Shown here: positions 24,793 through 32,786 of the stretch, in pieces
How the letters are laid out: each line of letters starts with the position of its first letter
How positions within the stretch are numbered: position 1 is the stretch's first letter
Source: JBDTNK01 sp039933775
Lineage (GTDB): Bacteria > Chloroflexota > Limnocylindria > QHBO01
Direction: 5' to 3'
Assembly: GCA_039933775.1 (NCBI GenBank)
Contig: JBDTNK010000006.1
Coordinates: 1-58,810, forward strand
Length of the DNA: 58,810 nucleotides
Position numbers and translations under genes: made by a program
The notes under the pieces: generated by a model
The model's input: only the letters and a program-made list of their open reading frames with translations
What the model was told of the DNA's origin: nothing
The model's database searches: none

Positions 24793-26403
24793 ATGCGATC
24801 CCTGCGTCTCTTTCGCACGACCCTTGCGAATCGCGATATCCGGCTGGCCGAGCTGGCGTGGACGGCCGGCGTTGGCGCGGAGTCGGCATGGCTGGTCAGC
24901 CTCCTCGTCTACGCCAACACGGTGGGCGGCGTGCTAGGTGTTGGGCTCATCAGCGTCGCGCGCACGCTGCCCGCGGCGATCGCCGCACCACTCGTTACCT
25001 CGGCCATTGACCGATGGCCGCGCGAGCGCGTGCTCCTCGGGATGCACCTGGCCGATGCCACGCTCATCGGGCTTGCCGTGCTCACGATCCAGGCGGGCCT
25101 GCCGGCGGGCATCGTCTTCGGTATTGCCGTCGTCGAAGGGGTCGTCGCGACGCTCCACCGCCCGGCGAACAGCGCATTGATGCCGGGCCTTGCGCGCTCG
25201 CCGGATGAGCTCGTTGCGGGCAACGCCGTGACGAGCACGTTGGAAGGAATCGGCGTGCTCGTGGGTCCCGCGCTCGCCGGCGTCATGCTGGCTGCAGCGA
25301 ATCCCTCTGCCGCAATGCTCCTGTCAGTCACGGGGTTCATCGCTGGCGCGCTCCTGATCGGGCGAGTGCGTCCGGTTCGGCCGCCGCGCCGGGCCCGTGG
25401 CGGACGGCTGGTGGAAGCGATGGCGGGCTTCCGGGCACTGCGCCACGCGCCGGACGCGGCGAAGCTCATCGGCCTCGTCGGCAGTCAGACCTTCGTGCGT
25501 GGACTCCTGGCGGTCCTCATCGTGAGTGCGGCAGTCGGGCCGCTTGGCATGGGCGAAGGCGGCGTGGGGTTCCTCAATGCGGCGATCGGCGCAGGCGGTC
25601 TCATCGGAGCTGTCGCGGCGATGGCGCTCGTCGGTCGCCGCCGGCTTGCGACCCCCTTCAGCCTCTCGCTCGCTGCCTGGGGATTGCCGATCCTGGTCCT
25701 GGGCATCGTGCTGAACCCCGTTTCTGCCATCTTGCTCCTCGCGATCGTCGGCATCGCCAACGCGTCGCTCGACGTCAGCGCCTTCTCGCTGATCCAGCGC
25801 ATCGTGCCGAACGAGGTGCGCGGCCGCGTCTTCGGCGCGCTTGAAGGGCTCGTGGCCCTCGGCATGGGCCTGGGGGCGATCGCGGCGCCGCTCCTGGTCG
25901 GGCTGTTGGGTGTGCAGGGCGCGCTCGCCGCAACCGGTCTCATCCTGCCCGTCGTCGCGCTCGTCAGTCTCGGCATCGTTCGTCGGGCCGATGCGGGCGC
26001 CATCCTTCCTGAGCAGGAGCTCAGCCTGCTCCGCGGCATCCCGATGTTCGCGCCGCTGCCCATGACCTCGCTCGAGGCGCTTGCGGGCGCCCTCCAGCCG
26101 CGTCACGTGGCCGCCGGCACGGAGCTCATTCGGGAAGGCGAGATCGGCGATCGCTACTACGTCCTCTCGACGGGCGCGGCCGAGATCTGGTCAGGCGGCG
26201 CGCTAGTCGACGAGATGCATGCCGGGGACGGCTTCGGCGAGATCGCGCTGCTTCGTGACGTGCCGCGAACGGCGACCGTGAAGGTCGTTCGCGATGCGGA
26301 GATCTTCCAGCTCGAGCGTGCCGCCTTCCTCGAGGCGGTGACCGGCAGCCACGCCAGCGTGGCGGCGGCTGACCTGGTCATTGCCGAGCGAACGCGGGCC
26401 TAG
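24793..26403 (+). CDS. MFS transporter fused to a cyclic-nucleotide-binding domain
   Basis: 536 residues. Residues 1-400 are a 12-helix major-facilitator permease of the enterobactin-exporter/DHA3 type (for example DRWPRERVLLGMHLADATLI and IVPNEVRGRVFGALEG). Residues about 410-530 form a Crp-type cNMP-binding barrel: FAPLPMTSLEALAGAL, ELIREGEIGDRYYVLSTGAA, and the phosphate-binding cassette GDGFGEIALLRDVPRTATV (G-E-x-A-L...RTATV, with the Arg that contacts the cyclic phosphate). This suggests gating by cAMP or cGMP. A TPR-adenylate cyclase gene lies about 1.1 kb away. A TTG three bases earlier is also possible. Confidence 0.9.
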   Translation: MRSLRLFRTTLANRDIRLAELAWTAGVGAESAWLVSLLVYANTVGGVLGVGLISVARTLPAAIAAPLVTSAIDRWPRERVLLGMHLADATLIGLAVLTIQAGLPAGIVFGIAVVEGVVATLHRPANSALMPGLARSPDELVAGNAVTSTLEGIGVLVGPALAGVMLAAANPSAAMLLSVTGFIAGALLIGRVRPVRPPRRARGGRLVEAMAGFRALRHAPDAAKLIGLVGSQTFVRGLLAVLIVSAAVGPLGMGEGGVGFLNAAIGAGGLIGAVAAMALVGRRRLATPFSLSLAAWGLPILVLGIVLNPVSAILLLAIVGIANASLDVSAFSLIQRIVPNEVRGRVFGALEGLVALGMGLGAIAAPLLVGLLGVQGALAATGLILPVVALVSLGIVRRADAGAILPEQELSLLRGIPMFAPLPMTSLEALAGALQPRHVAAGTELIREGEIGDRYYVLSTGAAEIWSGGALVDEMHAGDGFGEIALLRDVPRTATVKVVRDAEIFQLERAAFLEAVTGSHASVAAADLVIAERTRA

Positions 26404-26455
26404 ATCGCCGCCATGACCAACCGTCCGATCGCTGCCCTTGGCATGCCGACATACT

Positions 26456-26689
26456 GTGCCGGTGACAGCAGACGGCCAGCCGGTCGAAGAGACCGTTCAC
26501 TACGACGACGGCACGATCAAGTACACCGGCTTCCTTCTCGGTGGCGAGATGCACGGCGAGTGGAGCTGGTACCGCCGCGACGGCTCGCTGATGCGCACCG
26601 GCGGACTCGATCGTGGCCGCCAGGTTGGCATGTGGCGCACGTTCGACCGAAGCGGCACGGTGGTGAAAGAGACACGGTTCAGCGGCTGA
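26456..26689 (+). CDS. MORN-repeat (YwqK-like) small protein
   Basis: About 77 residues with three MORN-variant repeats: HYDDGTIKYTGFLLGGEMHG, EWSWYRRDGSLMRTGG and GMWRTFDRSGTVVKETRF. Such repeats form a short beta sheet; databases often call them YwqK-family antitoxin, with thin experimental support. I start at the GTG at 26456; a TTG at 26438 or GTG at 26462 are alternatives and none has a clear ribosome site. It converges on the PIN toxin gene. Confidence 0.65.
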   Translation: MPVTADGQPVEETVHYDDGTIKYTGFLLGGEMHGEWSWYRRDGSLMRTGGLDRGRQVGMWRTFDRSGTVVKETRFSG

Positions 26690-26696
26690 CCCCAGC

Positions 26697-27092
26697 CTAC
26701 GGTTCGATCGTCGAGACCGCGTACCGAGCCTGGCCCCGATCGAACGTCGCGAGCGGTAGCCCGTTCGCCGCGACGGCCGCAGCGGCGATGAGCGCGTCGG
26801 GGATCGGGCGTCCCGGAATGCCCCGCGCGCGAACGAGCATCTCCACCACGAGGTCGCCGCGCTGGCCGAGTATCCGCACGTTCTCGCGCTGAATCAGCCC
26901 GATGAGGCTGTCGATGATGTGCTCTCGCCCCACCTCATACTGGGTCCGGAGCACGTGCGCGCACTCGGCAAGGGCTACCGGAGATATCCCGATTTCGTCT
27001 TGACCATCGACGAGCCTTGCAGCGCGAACAGCCTGCGCAACAGGTGATCCCACCAGATACCGCACCAGGACCGAGGTATCGACACCGATCAT
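26697..27092 (-). CDS. vapC: PIN-domain ribonuclease, VapC-type toxin
   Basis: 131 residues. PIN acidic residues are present: Asp5 (MIGVDTSVLVRYL), Glu in ALAECAHVLR, Asp in GRPIPDALIAAAAVA, and Asp in TFDRGQ. VapC toxins cleave tRNA or rRNA and are held in check by the co-encoded antitoxin. The ATG overlaps the stop of the AbrB-type gene by 4 bases (ATGA), the normal antitoxin-first layout. Confidence 0.92.
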   Translation of the reverse strand: MIGVDTSVLVRYLVGSPVAQAVRAARLVDGQDEIGISPVALAECAHVLRTQYEVGREHIIDSLIGLIQRENVRILGQRGDLVVEMLVRARGIPGRPIPDALIAAAAVAANGLPLATFDRGQARYAVSTIEP

Positions 27093-27346
27093 CTCGAGCG
27101 ATCAGGGTCGGCCGTGTTCCACGCACCTTCGCGAAGCCCATCCCACGACTCGTCGGGTGGCGTTCGTCCCACTTTCTCCTTCAAGCTCCCGGCAAGCGAC
27201 CGTCGATGCCGGCCCGGAACCACGTCGATGACGATCCGGCCGTCTTCCACGCGTTGAACGGTCTCGTCCCCGGCGTAGATTCCGAGCTCCTCGCGGATCG
27301 CCTTCTGAATCGTGATCTGACCGCGTTCGCCTACTCGACTTGGCAT
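27089..27346 (-). CDS. AbrB/MazE-type antitoxin
   Basis: 85 residues. The swapped-hairpin DNA-binding domain is visible in the first 45 residues: MPSRVGERGQITIQKAIREE (V-x-x-G-R-x-x-I/P pattern with IRE-LGI). The charged C-terminal tail (about 48-85) is the expected toxin-wrapping part. Overlap with the PIN gene supports a VapBC-type module. A perfect palindrome directly over the start region is the likely autoregulatory operator. Confidence 0.88.
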   Translation of the reverse strand: MPSRVGERGQITIQKAIREELGIYAGDETVQRVEDGRIVIDVVPGRHRRSLAGSLKEKVGRTPPDESWDGLREGAWNTADPDRSR

Positions 27347-27347
27347 G

Positions 27348-27373
27348 GTATGAATCGTATAGACGATTCATAC
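27348..27373 (-). promoter_or_regulatory. palindromic operator of the VapBC-type pair
   Basis: Perfect 11-bp inverted repeat GTATGAATCGT (27348-27358) and its complement (27363-27373) around ATAG, ending one base before the antitoxin ATG. It is AT-rich against a GC-rich background, and it contains TATACG on the minus strand 9 bases before the ATG, compatible with a -10 box and a leaderless transcript. Confidence 0.75.
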
Positions 27374-27500
27374 TGACAGTCAACCGGCAGATTCATGACG
27401 CGCAGCCGAGCCCGTCACCGCCGCCGTCGAACCGATGCGGGTCGGAATTCGGCACATCCCAGCGGACGGTGAAGCGCCGAGCGGCGATTCGGCGCGGGGG

Positions 27501-29534
27501 TCAACGCCAGGCGATGGATGCGACCTCGACCGGGTCGGGGATGCCCTTGAGCGCGAGTGATCTGCGGTGCTGATCCGGAAAGCTCCGACGGGCCGCCGCG
27601 AGGGTCGCCGTACTGGCCAGCACTTCGTGTTCGCTGGCCGCCGCGCCGATGCGCGCGGCGTAGTTCACGCCCATGCCTAGGTAGTCGAGCCCCGCGCGAC
27701 TCGCCTCCGCGGTATGCAGGCCGATCCGAACCGATGTCGCGAAGCCCTGCGTATCGCGCTGCTCTGCCAGCCGTCGCTGGACGGCGATCATGGCGTCGAT
27801 CGCAGCGTCCGCGTCCGCAAACGCCAGGAAGAAGCCATCGCCGGTCGCCTTGATCTCCTCGCCTCCGTGCTCGGCGACGATCTTGCGAATGGCGCCGTCG
27901 TGCCAGCGGATCACCTTGGCCCACTGGTCGTCGCCCAGCAGCCCCCCGAGGCGCGTCGAGTCGACGATATCGGTGAAGACGAACGTACGGACGACCCGTT
28001 CGGCGTCATCTGACTGCGTCGGCGCAGCCGAGCCCTGCAGGGTCGCCAGCCGAGCCTCGGCTCGCCGCAGATCGAGGGCCGCGCCGAGACGCTCGAAGGT
28101 CGATCGCGCGGCGTGCAGCTCGAGAATCGCGCGCTCGGGCGCGCGATCGGCCTCATAGGCGAGCGAGAGGAGCAGTCGTGCCCGGGCGGCGTCGTACGGC
28201 GCGGCCAGCGAGGTCCAGGCCTGCACCGCCTGGCGCAGGGAAACGACCGCCGCGCTCGAATTGCGCGCGCCGAGCTCGACAGCGCCCGCAGCGGTCATGG
28301 CTGCAGCCGTCGCGACTGCTCCGGGAAAATCGGTGCTGATGAGACCGATCTCGTCAGCCGCGGCGCGCGCCACATCGAGATCTCCGGCGGCGATCGCGAT
28401 CTCGACCTGCGCTCGCAGCAGGGGTAGCCGATGCAGCGGGCTGCCCGGCGGCGCACGCCAGCTGAGCATGGCCGATGGCTCATCGAGCGCGCGCTGGATC
28501 CCGGAGGCTGCGACATCGGTCCGGCCCTCCGCAAGGCGCAGCAGTGAGAGGGCGGGCTCCGGATCCGTGCCGAATGCGTGCGCGCGCACGAGTGCTTCCT
28601 CGGCGGCTCTCAGGTCGCCGCGCAGCAACCGCAGCTCACCGACGCGGTAGAAGGCAGATCCCGCGGCCGCTGGCATAAAGCCCTCGAGCTCGACCGACGC
28701 CTGACGAGCTTCAGCTTCGGCCTCGAGCCACGAGCCGCGGAACTGCTTGATTTCGGCCCTGAATACGCGGCACAGGCCCGGATAGCCATTGATGCCTTCA
28801 CGCCGGCACCACCGATCCTGGGCTTCGATCCAGGAGGCGGCCCGGGTCCAGTCTCCGAGCGCGGCGCACGACTCGATACTCGAGCAGCACACGCCACCCG
28901 CAATCCCCGGCTCCAGCTCACCACCGACCGCTGCCAAGGTCGACTCGTCGATGAGCGCGAGTCCCTCCTCCACGCGGCCCAGCGCGACGAGAGCGGCACC
29001 CTGCTCACTCTTCGAAAACGCTGTGAGATCCGAATCCTTCAGCCGCTCCCCGATCTCGACAGCCGTGGTCGCGTGTGCGAGCGACGCATCGAGGTCGCCC
29101 GACAACGCCGCTCCAAACGCACGGCAGGCGGCGAGATAGCCGTGCCCCACGTTCTCCGGCAGCCCATCGAGGAGCTTCTGCGCGCGGTTGAGCCATGCAT
29201 TCGAGACTGCAAGGTCGTTGCGCAGCAGGTTGTCACGGCCGAGACTGACCGCCGCGACCGCAGCATCGGCCGTCTGGCCTAGGCGCATCGCGCCCGCATA
29301 CGCCCGCTCGCGCGCCTCGATCGCGATGGGCAGCCGGCCGACCCACCACGCCGCCTGCGCCAGGAGTTCGAGTTCGCTTGGCGCCAGATCGCCCACGGCA
29401 TCGGCCTTCGAGAGCACATCGAACGCCTCCTGCCAGGCATGACGTGCCAACGCGGCTCGCGCCGCCTCGATGGGTGCAGGGTCGACCGATCCGGACTCGG
29501 CTACGGGTTCCGCCACGCCGCCATTGTCCTCCAC
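27501..29534 (-). CDS. TPR-repeat protein with C-terminal class III adenylate/guanylate cyclase domain
   Basis: 677 residues, soluble. Residues about 15-490 are Ala-rich helical hairpins of TPR type. The catalytic domain (about 505-670) has FTDIVDST with two metal-binding Asp, the GDGFFLAF hairpin, VRIGLHTAEA, and GMGVNYAARIGAAA with the transition-state Asn/Arg region. A single domain would have to dimerise to work. Which nucleotide it makes cannot be read safely. The MFS/cNMP-binding fusion about 1.1 kb downstream could be a receiver (inference). Confidence 0.9.
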   Translation of the reverse strand: MEDNGGVAEPVAESGSVDPAPIEAARAALARHAWQEAFDVLSKADAVGDLAPSELELLAQAAWWVGRLPIAIEARERAYAGAMRLGQTADAAVAAVSLGRDNLLRNDLAVSNAWLNRAQKLLDGLPENVGHGYLAACRAFGAALSGDLDASLAHATTAVEIGERLKDSDLTAFSKSEQGAALVALGRVEEGLALIDESTLAAVGGELEPGIAGGVCCSSIESCAALGDWTRAASWIEAQDRWCRREGINGYPGLCRVFRAEIKQFRGSWLEAEAEARQASVELEGFMPAAAGSAFYRVGELRLLRGDLRAAEEALVRAHAFGTDPEPALSLLRLAEGRTDVAASGIQRALDEPSAMLSWRAPPGSPLHRLPLLRAQVEIAIAAGDLDVARAAADEIGLISTDFPGAVATAAAMTAAGAVELGARNSSAAVVSLRQAVQAWTSLAAPYDAARARLLLSLAYEADRAPERAILELHAARSTFERLGAALDLRRAEARLATLQGSAAPTQSDDAERVVRTFVFTDIVDSTRLGGLLGDDQWAKVIRWHDGAIRKIVAEHGGEEIKATGDGFFLAFADADAAIDAMIAVQRRLAEQRDTQGFATSVRIGLHTAEASRAGLDYLGMGVNYAARIGAAASEHEVLASTATLAAARRSFPDQHRRSLALKGIPDPVEVASIAWR

Positions 29535-29569
29535 CCCTCAAGCGGGGGCCGGTCACCGTGTTGCGTGCT

Positions 29570-30157
29570 TCAGCTCCGCAACGGTTCGTAGGTGAGCAGG
29601 ACGCCGCCGGTCGAGGTGGGCTTCGACTCGACCAGCCGCAGCCCTCGCATCCGATCTGCATCGGCGAAGAGGCGCTTGCCACTGCCAAGGACAACCGGGA
29701 AGACGGCCAGCGCGTAGACGTCGACCAAATCGTGCTCCATCAGTGACTGCACCAGGTTGCCGCTGCCGAGCACGCTGATGTCGCCGCCCTCCTGTGCCTT
29801 CAGGCGGCCTATCTCCTCCGCGAGCGCACCACTCAGGATGGTCGTGTTCGCCCACGAAGCGTCCTTCAGCGTGTGCGACGCGACGTACTTCTGGACGCCG
29901 TTGAGGTGCTTCCCGTAGGCGTCATCGGCCGGCGCCGTCGGCCAGTAGCGCGCCATGATCTCGTAGGTCTTGCGACCGAACAGATGTGCATCGGTCTGTG
30001 CCATCCCCCGTGCGGCGTCGGTGCCCAGGACGTCGTCGAAGTACGGCCGCTGCCAGCCACCGTGGCGGAATCCGCCCTCCGTGTCCTCCTCTGGGTCACC
30101 CGGCGCCTGGTACACGCCGTCCAGCGACAGGAATTCGGTGACGACAAGCTTCCTCAT
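29570..30157 (-). CDS. dihydrofolate reductase family (RibD C-terminal-like) protein
   Basis: 195 residues. MRKLVVTEFLSLDGVYQAPG opens the RibD_C/DHFR-like fold; DAHLFGRKTYEIMARYWP and GDISVLGSGNLVQSL (nucleotide-phosphate loop) follow, and the fold closes with FPVVLGSGKRLF. These YwjB/YyaP-like proteins bind NADPH; few have known substrates. AAGGAG lies 8 bases before the ATG at 30157 and settles the start against a longer frame. It diverges from the aminotransferase gene. Confidence 0.9.
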   Translation of the reverse strand: MRKLVVTEFLSLDGVYQAPGDPEEDTEGGFRHGGWQRPYFDDVLGTDAARGMAQTDAHLFGRKTYEIMARYWPTAPADDAYGKHLNGVQKYVASHTLKDASWANTTILSGALAEEIGRLKAQEGGDISVLGSGNLVQSLMEHDLVDVYALAVFPVVLGSGKRLFADADRMRGLRLVESKPTSTGGVLLTYEPLRS

Positions 30158-30317
30158 GACCTCTCCTTGCATCGTTGCTATCCCCCGATGCCCAGACTGG
30201 CGAGGCGCGGCGGATTCATCGGTCCTCACAGGACCGATCGCGCTGCCGGCATCGGCTGACCAATGGTGCGGCGGAGCATAGAATCGGAGCTCCACACCCC
30301 TATCGGTGGACCGAGCC

Positions 30318-31499
30318 ATGACCACCTCCGCGGCCACGCGCGCCAACCGAGTGCGTGCCAGCATCGCGCCGTTCCTCTCCTTCATCAACGGCTCCTTCGC
30401 GCAGCTGAATCTCGAGCCCGATGTTGCCAACTTCGCGGTCGGCAACCCGCAGCAGATGCCACTCCCTGACTACGTCGCGGCGCTTCACCAGCACCTGGAC
30501 CCGCGCGACAAGGACTGGTTCGCGTACAAGCTCTCCGAGCCGGCGTCGCAGCGTGTCGTGGCCGCGAGCCTCACCGCACGGACCGGCATGGGCTGGGACC
30601 CCGACGACATCGCCATGACGAACGGCGGCTTCGCCGCGCTGGCGGTGTCGCTCCGGACGCTCGTCGAGCCGGGCGACGAGGTCGTCTTCCTCTCGCCGCC
30701 ATGGTTCTTCTACGAGCTGCTCGTCCTGGCGGCGGGCGGCGAGCCGGTCCGCATGGGCCTGGAACCTCCGGCCTTCGATCTCGACGTCGATCGCATCGTC
30801 GCGGCCATCACGCCGCGCACCCGCGCGGTCCTCGTCAACAGCCCGCACAACCCGACCGGCCGCGTCTTCACGCCGGACGACTTCACACGCCTGGCTGACG
30901 CATTGACCGATGCCTCCGCCAGCATCGGTCATCCGATCTGGATCATCTCGGACGAGCCGTACAACCGGATCGTGTTCGACGGGATCGTCGCGCACTCGCC
31001 GGCCGAGGCCTACCCGCACACGCTGATCACCTACTCGTACGGGAAGCAGCTGCTGGCGCCGGGAATGCGCATCGGGTACATCGCCGTGCCACCGACGTGC
31101 CCCGAACGGGTCGCGCTGCGGGACGAGATCTTCGTGCAGCAGATGACGACCGGCTACTCCTGGCCGAATGCGCTGCTCCAGCATGCGCTGGCCGACATCG
31201 ACCCCATGACGATCGACCTCGACGCGCTGCAGCGCCGGCGCGACCGGCTGGTCCCCGCCCTGCGCGAGATGGGCTACGAGGCGTCGATGCCGGATGGCAC
31301 GTTCTATACCATGGCCCGCTCCCCGATCGATGATGACGTCGCCTTCACCGACGTGTTAGCGCGGCACCGCGTGCTCGTGCTGCCCGGCACGATCGTCGAG
31401 GTGCCCGGCTGGTTCCGGATCAGTCTCACGGCATCCGACGAGATGGTCAAGGCAGCGATCCCGCGCTTCGAAGCCGCACGCCGCGAGGTCAGCGCCTAG
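30318..31499 (+). CDS. PLP-dependent class I/II aminotransferase
   Basis: 393 residues, fold type I. NSPHNPTGRVF marks the cofactor/substrate Asn loop, IISDEPYNRIVFDG the Asp-x-x-Tyr pair, YSYGKQLLAPGMRIGY holds the Schiff-base Lys, and the final GWFRISLT carries the carboxylate-binding Arg. Typical of aspartate/alanine-type aminotransferases, substrate open. ATG at 30318 is preceded by GGTGGA; a GTG 12 bases earlier is in frame. The divergent region upstream holds the perfect inverted repeat ATCGGTCC/GGACCGAT (30218-30238). Confidence 0.92.
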   Translation: MTTSAATRANRVRASIAPFLSFINGSFAQLNLEPDVANFAVGNPQQMPLPDYVAALHQHLDPRDKDWFAYKLSEPASQRVVAASLTARTGMGWDPDDIAMTNGGFAALAVSLRTLVEPGDEVVFLSPPWFFYELLVLAAGGEPVRMGLEPPAFDLDVDRIVAAITPRTRAVLVNSPHNPTGRVFTPDDFTRLADALTDASASIGHPIWIISDEPYNRIVFDGIVAHSPAEAYPHTLITYSYGKQLLAPGMRIGYIAVPPTCPERVALRDEIFVQQMTTGYSWPNALLQHALADIDPMTIDLDALQRRRDRLVPALREMGYEASMPDGTFYTMARSPIDDDVAFTDVLARHRVLVLPGTIVEVPGWFRISLTASDEMVKAAIPRFEAARREVSA

Positions 31500-31514
31500 G
31501 TCACGGGCCAGGCC

Positions 31515-31530
31515 GGATATCCGGATATCC
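31515..31530. repeat. dispersed palindrome GGATATCCGGATATCC, copy 1
   Basis: Exact 16-bp palindrome, itself a doubled GGATATCC, 15 bases after the aminotransferase stop. Exact copies are at 55776 and 55924, and a near copy at 47392. Confidence 0.8.
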
Positions 31531-31622
31531 AGCGGCGGCCGGCGATGCGGCCGAAGTTTCGCAAGCGTGCGCTCGTACGCCGGGGGGTTGACAGCCGCCC
31601 GCCGCTGGGGAAACGTGTCCTC

Positions 31623-32357
31623 ATGCGCTTCGGCAACCCGGTGAACGGCCGCATCGGGCCCGCGAATCATCCGGATCCGGATTCGGGGTTCGTGGTGACC
31701 CGCTCGTTCAACGATGGGTCGCTGCCGCAGTTCGGCCTGCACGACGGGCTGGATATCGATAACGGCGGCAGCCGGGGTGACGCGATTTTGGCAATGGCCG
31801 ATGGCACCGTCTCGCAAGCCGGACCAGACTCCAGAGCCGCAAACATCGTGCGCATCACCCACGCCGATGGGTGGAGCACCGGCTACGCGCACCTGCGCGA
31901 CATCCTGGTCGAGCCTCACACGCCGGTGACCCGAGGCGACCTCATCGCGACGCTCGGACACACCGGGCACGCCTTCGGGTCGCACCTGCACTTCGACATC
32001 AGCCGCTTCGACGAGCGGCTCGATCCATGGCCGCTGCTCGACCAGAACCGGACCGATGAGGAGGATTGGATGCCGCTCCCGCTGCGCGAACGCTACGAAC
32101 GCTGGACCGTTCCTGCCGGGACTCGCTTCTTCACCGATGGCCCGGGCATCGGGCCTGAGAAGCGCTTCACCGAACGGGTGCAGCTGCAGACGGTGGCCGA
32201 ATCCGCCGACGGCAAGTGGCGGCTGCTGCGCTTCCAGAACGCACCAAACGCGGCCCGCGAGCTCCTCTACGTCCGGCGGCGCGCCATGGTCCCGAAGGTG
32301 CTCGGTGGCGAGCCTGCCTACGACGCCAAGGTCGTGGCGGCGATCAAGGCGCCCTGA
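31623..32357 (+). CDS. M23-family (LytM-like) peptidase domain protein
   Basis: About 244 residues. The zinc site is complete: LHDGLDID (His and Asp ligands) and GSHLHFDI (H-x-H), with HADGWSTGYAHL and TLGHTGHAFG between. LytM enzymes cut peptidoglycan cross-bridges. No signal peptide or membrane helix is evident from the ATG at 31623 or from the longer reading at 31545, which is unusual for a cell-wall enzyme. A C-terminal extension of about 95 residues (from LRERYERWTVPAG) is of unknown fold. Confidence 0.85.
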   Translation: MRFGNPVNGRIGPANHPDPDSGFVVTRSFNDGSLPQFGLHDGLDIDNGGSRGDAILAMADGTVSQAGPDSRAANIVRITHADGWSTGYAHLRDILVEPHTPVTRGDLIATLGHTGHAFGSHLHFDISRFDERLDPWPLLDQNRTDEEDWMPLPLRERYERWTVPAGTRFFTDGPGIGPEKRFTERVQLQTVAESADGKWRLLRFQNAPNAARELLYVRRRAMVPKVLGGEPAYDAKVVAAIKAP

Positions 32358-32361
32358 GAAG

Positions 32362-32396
32362 GGGCCCAGCCGCGGGGATGCCCCACGGCCGGGCCC
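32362..32396. terminator. bidirectional terminator between convergent genes
   Basis: GGGCCCAGCCGCGGGG (32362-32377) pairs with 32381-32396 with two mismatches around a three-base loop. It lies 5 bases after the M23 stop and 13 bases beyond the stop of the minus-strand gene at 32410. Confidence 0.7.
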
Positions 32397-32409
32397 GGGA
32401 TGGAGAGGT

Positions 32410-32697
32410 TCAGTTGGCGCCGCTCTGCTGCAGGCGCTCGATCTCCCATTGCCGGCCCGAGTCGAGCACGGGATTGACGTAGCCGCCCTGCTGGAGGCGC
32501 TGGAACTCCCACTGGCGACCGGAGTCGATCACGGCGGGTGTGGTGCGGACCTCGCTGATTGCCGGAGCCCGAAGCCCGAAGGGATCGAGGATCGCGAAGG
32601 CGGCGATCGCCGCCAGCATCACGGCCACCAGGACCGCGAGAACGATAAAGACGGCGGACTGCGGGAATCCTCGCTCCGCCACTCGTGCGTGAGCCAC
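32410..32697 (-). CDS. single-pass membrane protein with a C-terminal tandem repeat (DSGRQWE)
   Basis: 95 residues from a GTG with GGAG 8 bases ahead. One helix (about 15-38, AVFIVLAVLVAVMLAAIAAF) is followed by a tail with two repeats about 24 residues apart: VIDSGRQWEFQRLQQGG and VLDSGRQWEIERLQQSG. The architecture matches the otherwise unrelated protein at 56163 (helix, then repeated VDGW units). No known domain. The acidic/Trp/Arg repeat could be a protein-binding handle. Orientation is toward a shared terminator with the M23 gene. Confidence 0.7.
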   Translation of the reverse strand: MAHARVAERGFPQSAVFIVLAVLVAVMLAAIAAFAILDPFGLRAPAISEVRTTPAVIDSGRQWEFQRLQQGGYVNPVLDSGRQWEIERLQQSGAN

Positions 32698-32786
32698 CTC
32701 ATTGCTCCTTCTGCGTCGCCGGAACCCCCGGCGATCTGTGCAGGCAGCATCGGTCCACCTGCGGAGGAGCGAAATTCCGCGAGTCC

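Noticed and set aside
26438..27346. MORN protein as antitoxin of the adjacent PIN toxin
   Set aside because: The PIN gene already has an overlapping AbrB-type antitoxin; the MORN gene is convergent and separately transcribed.
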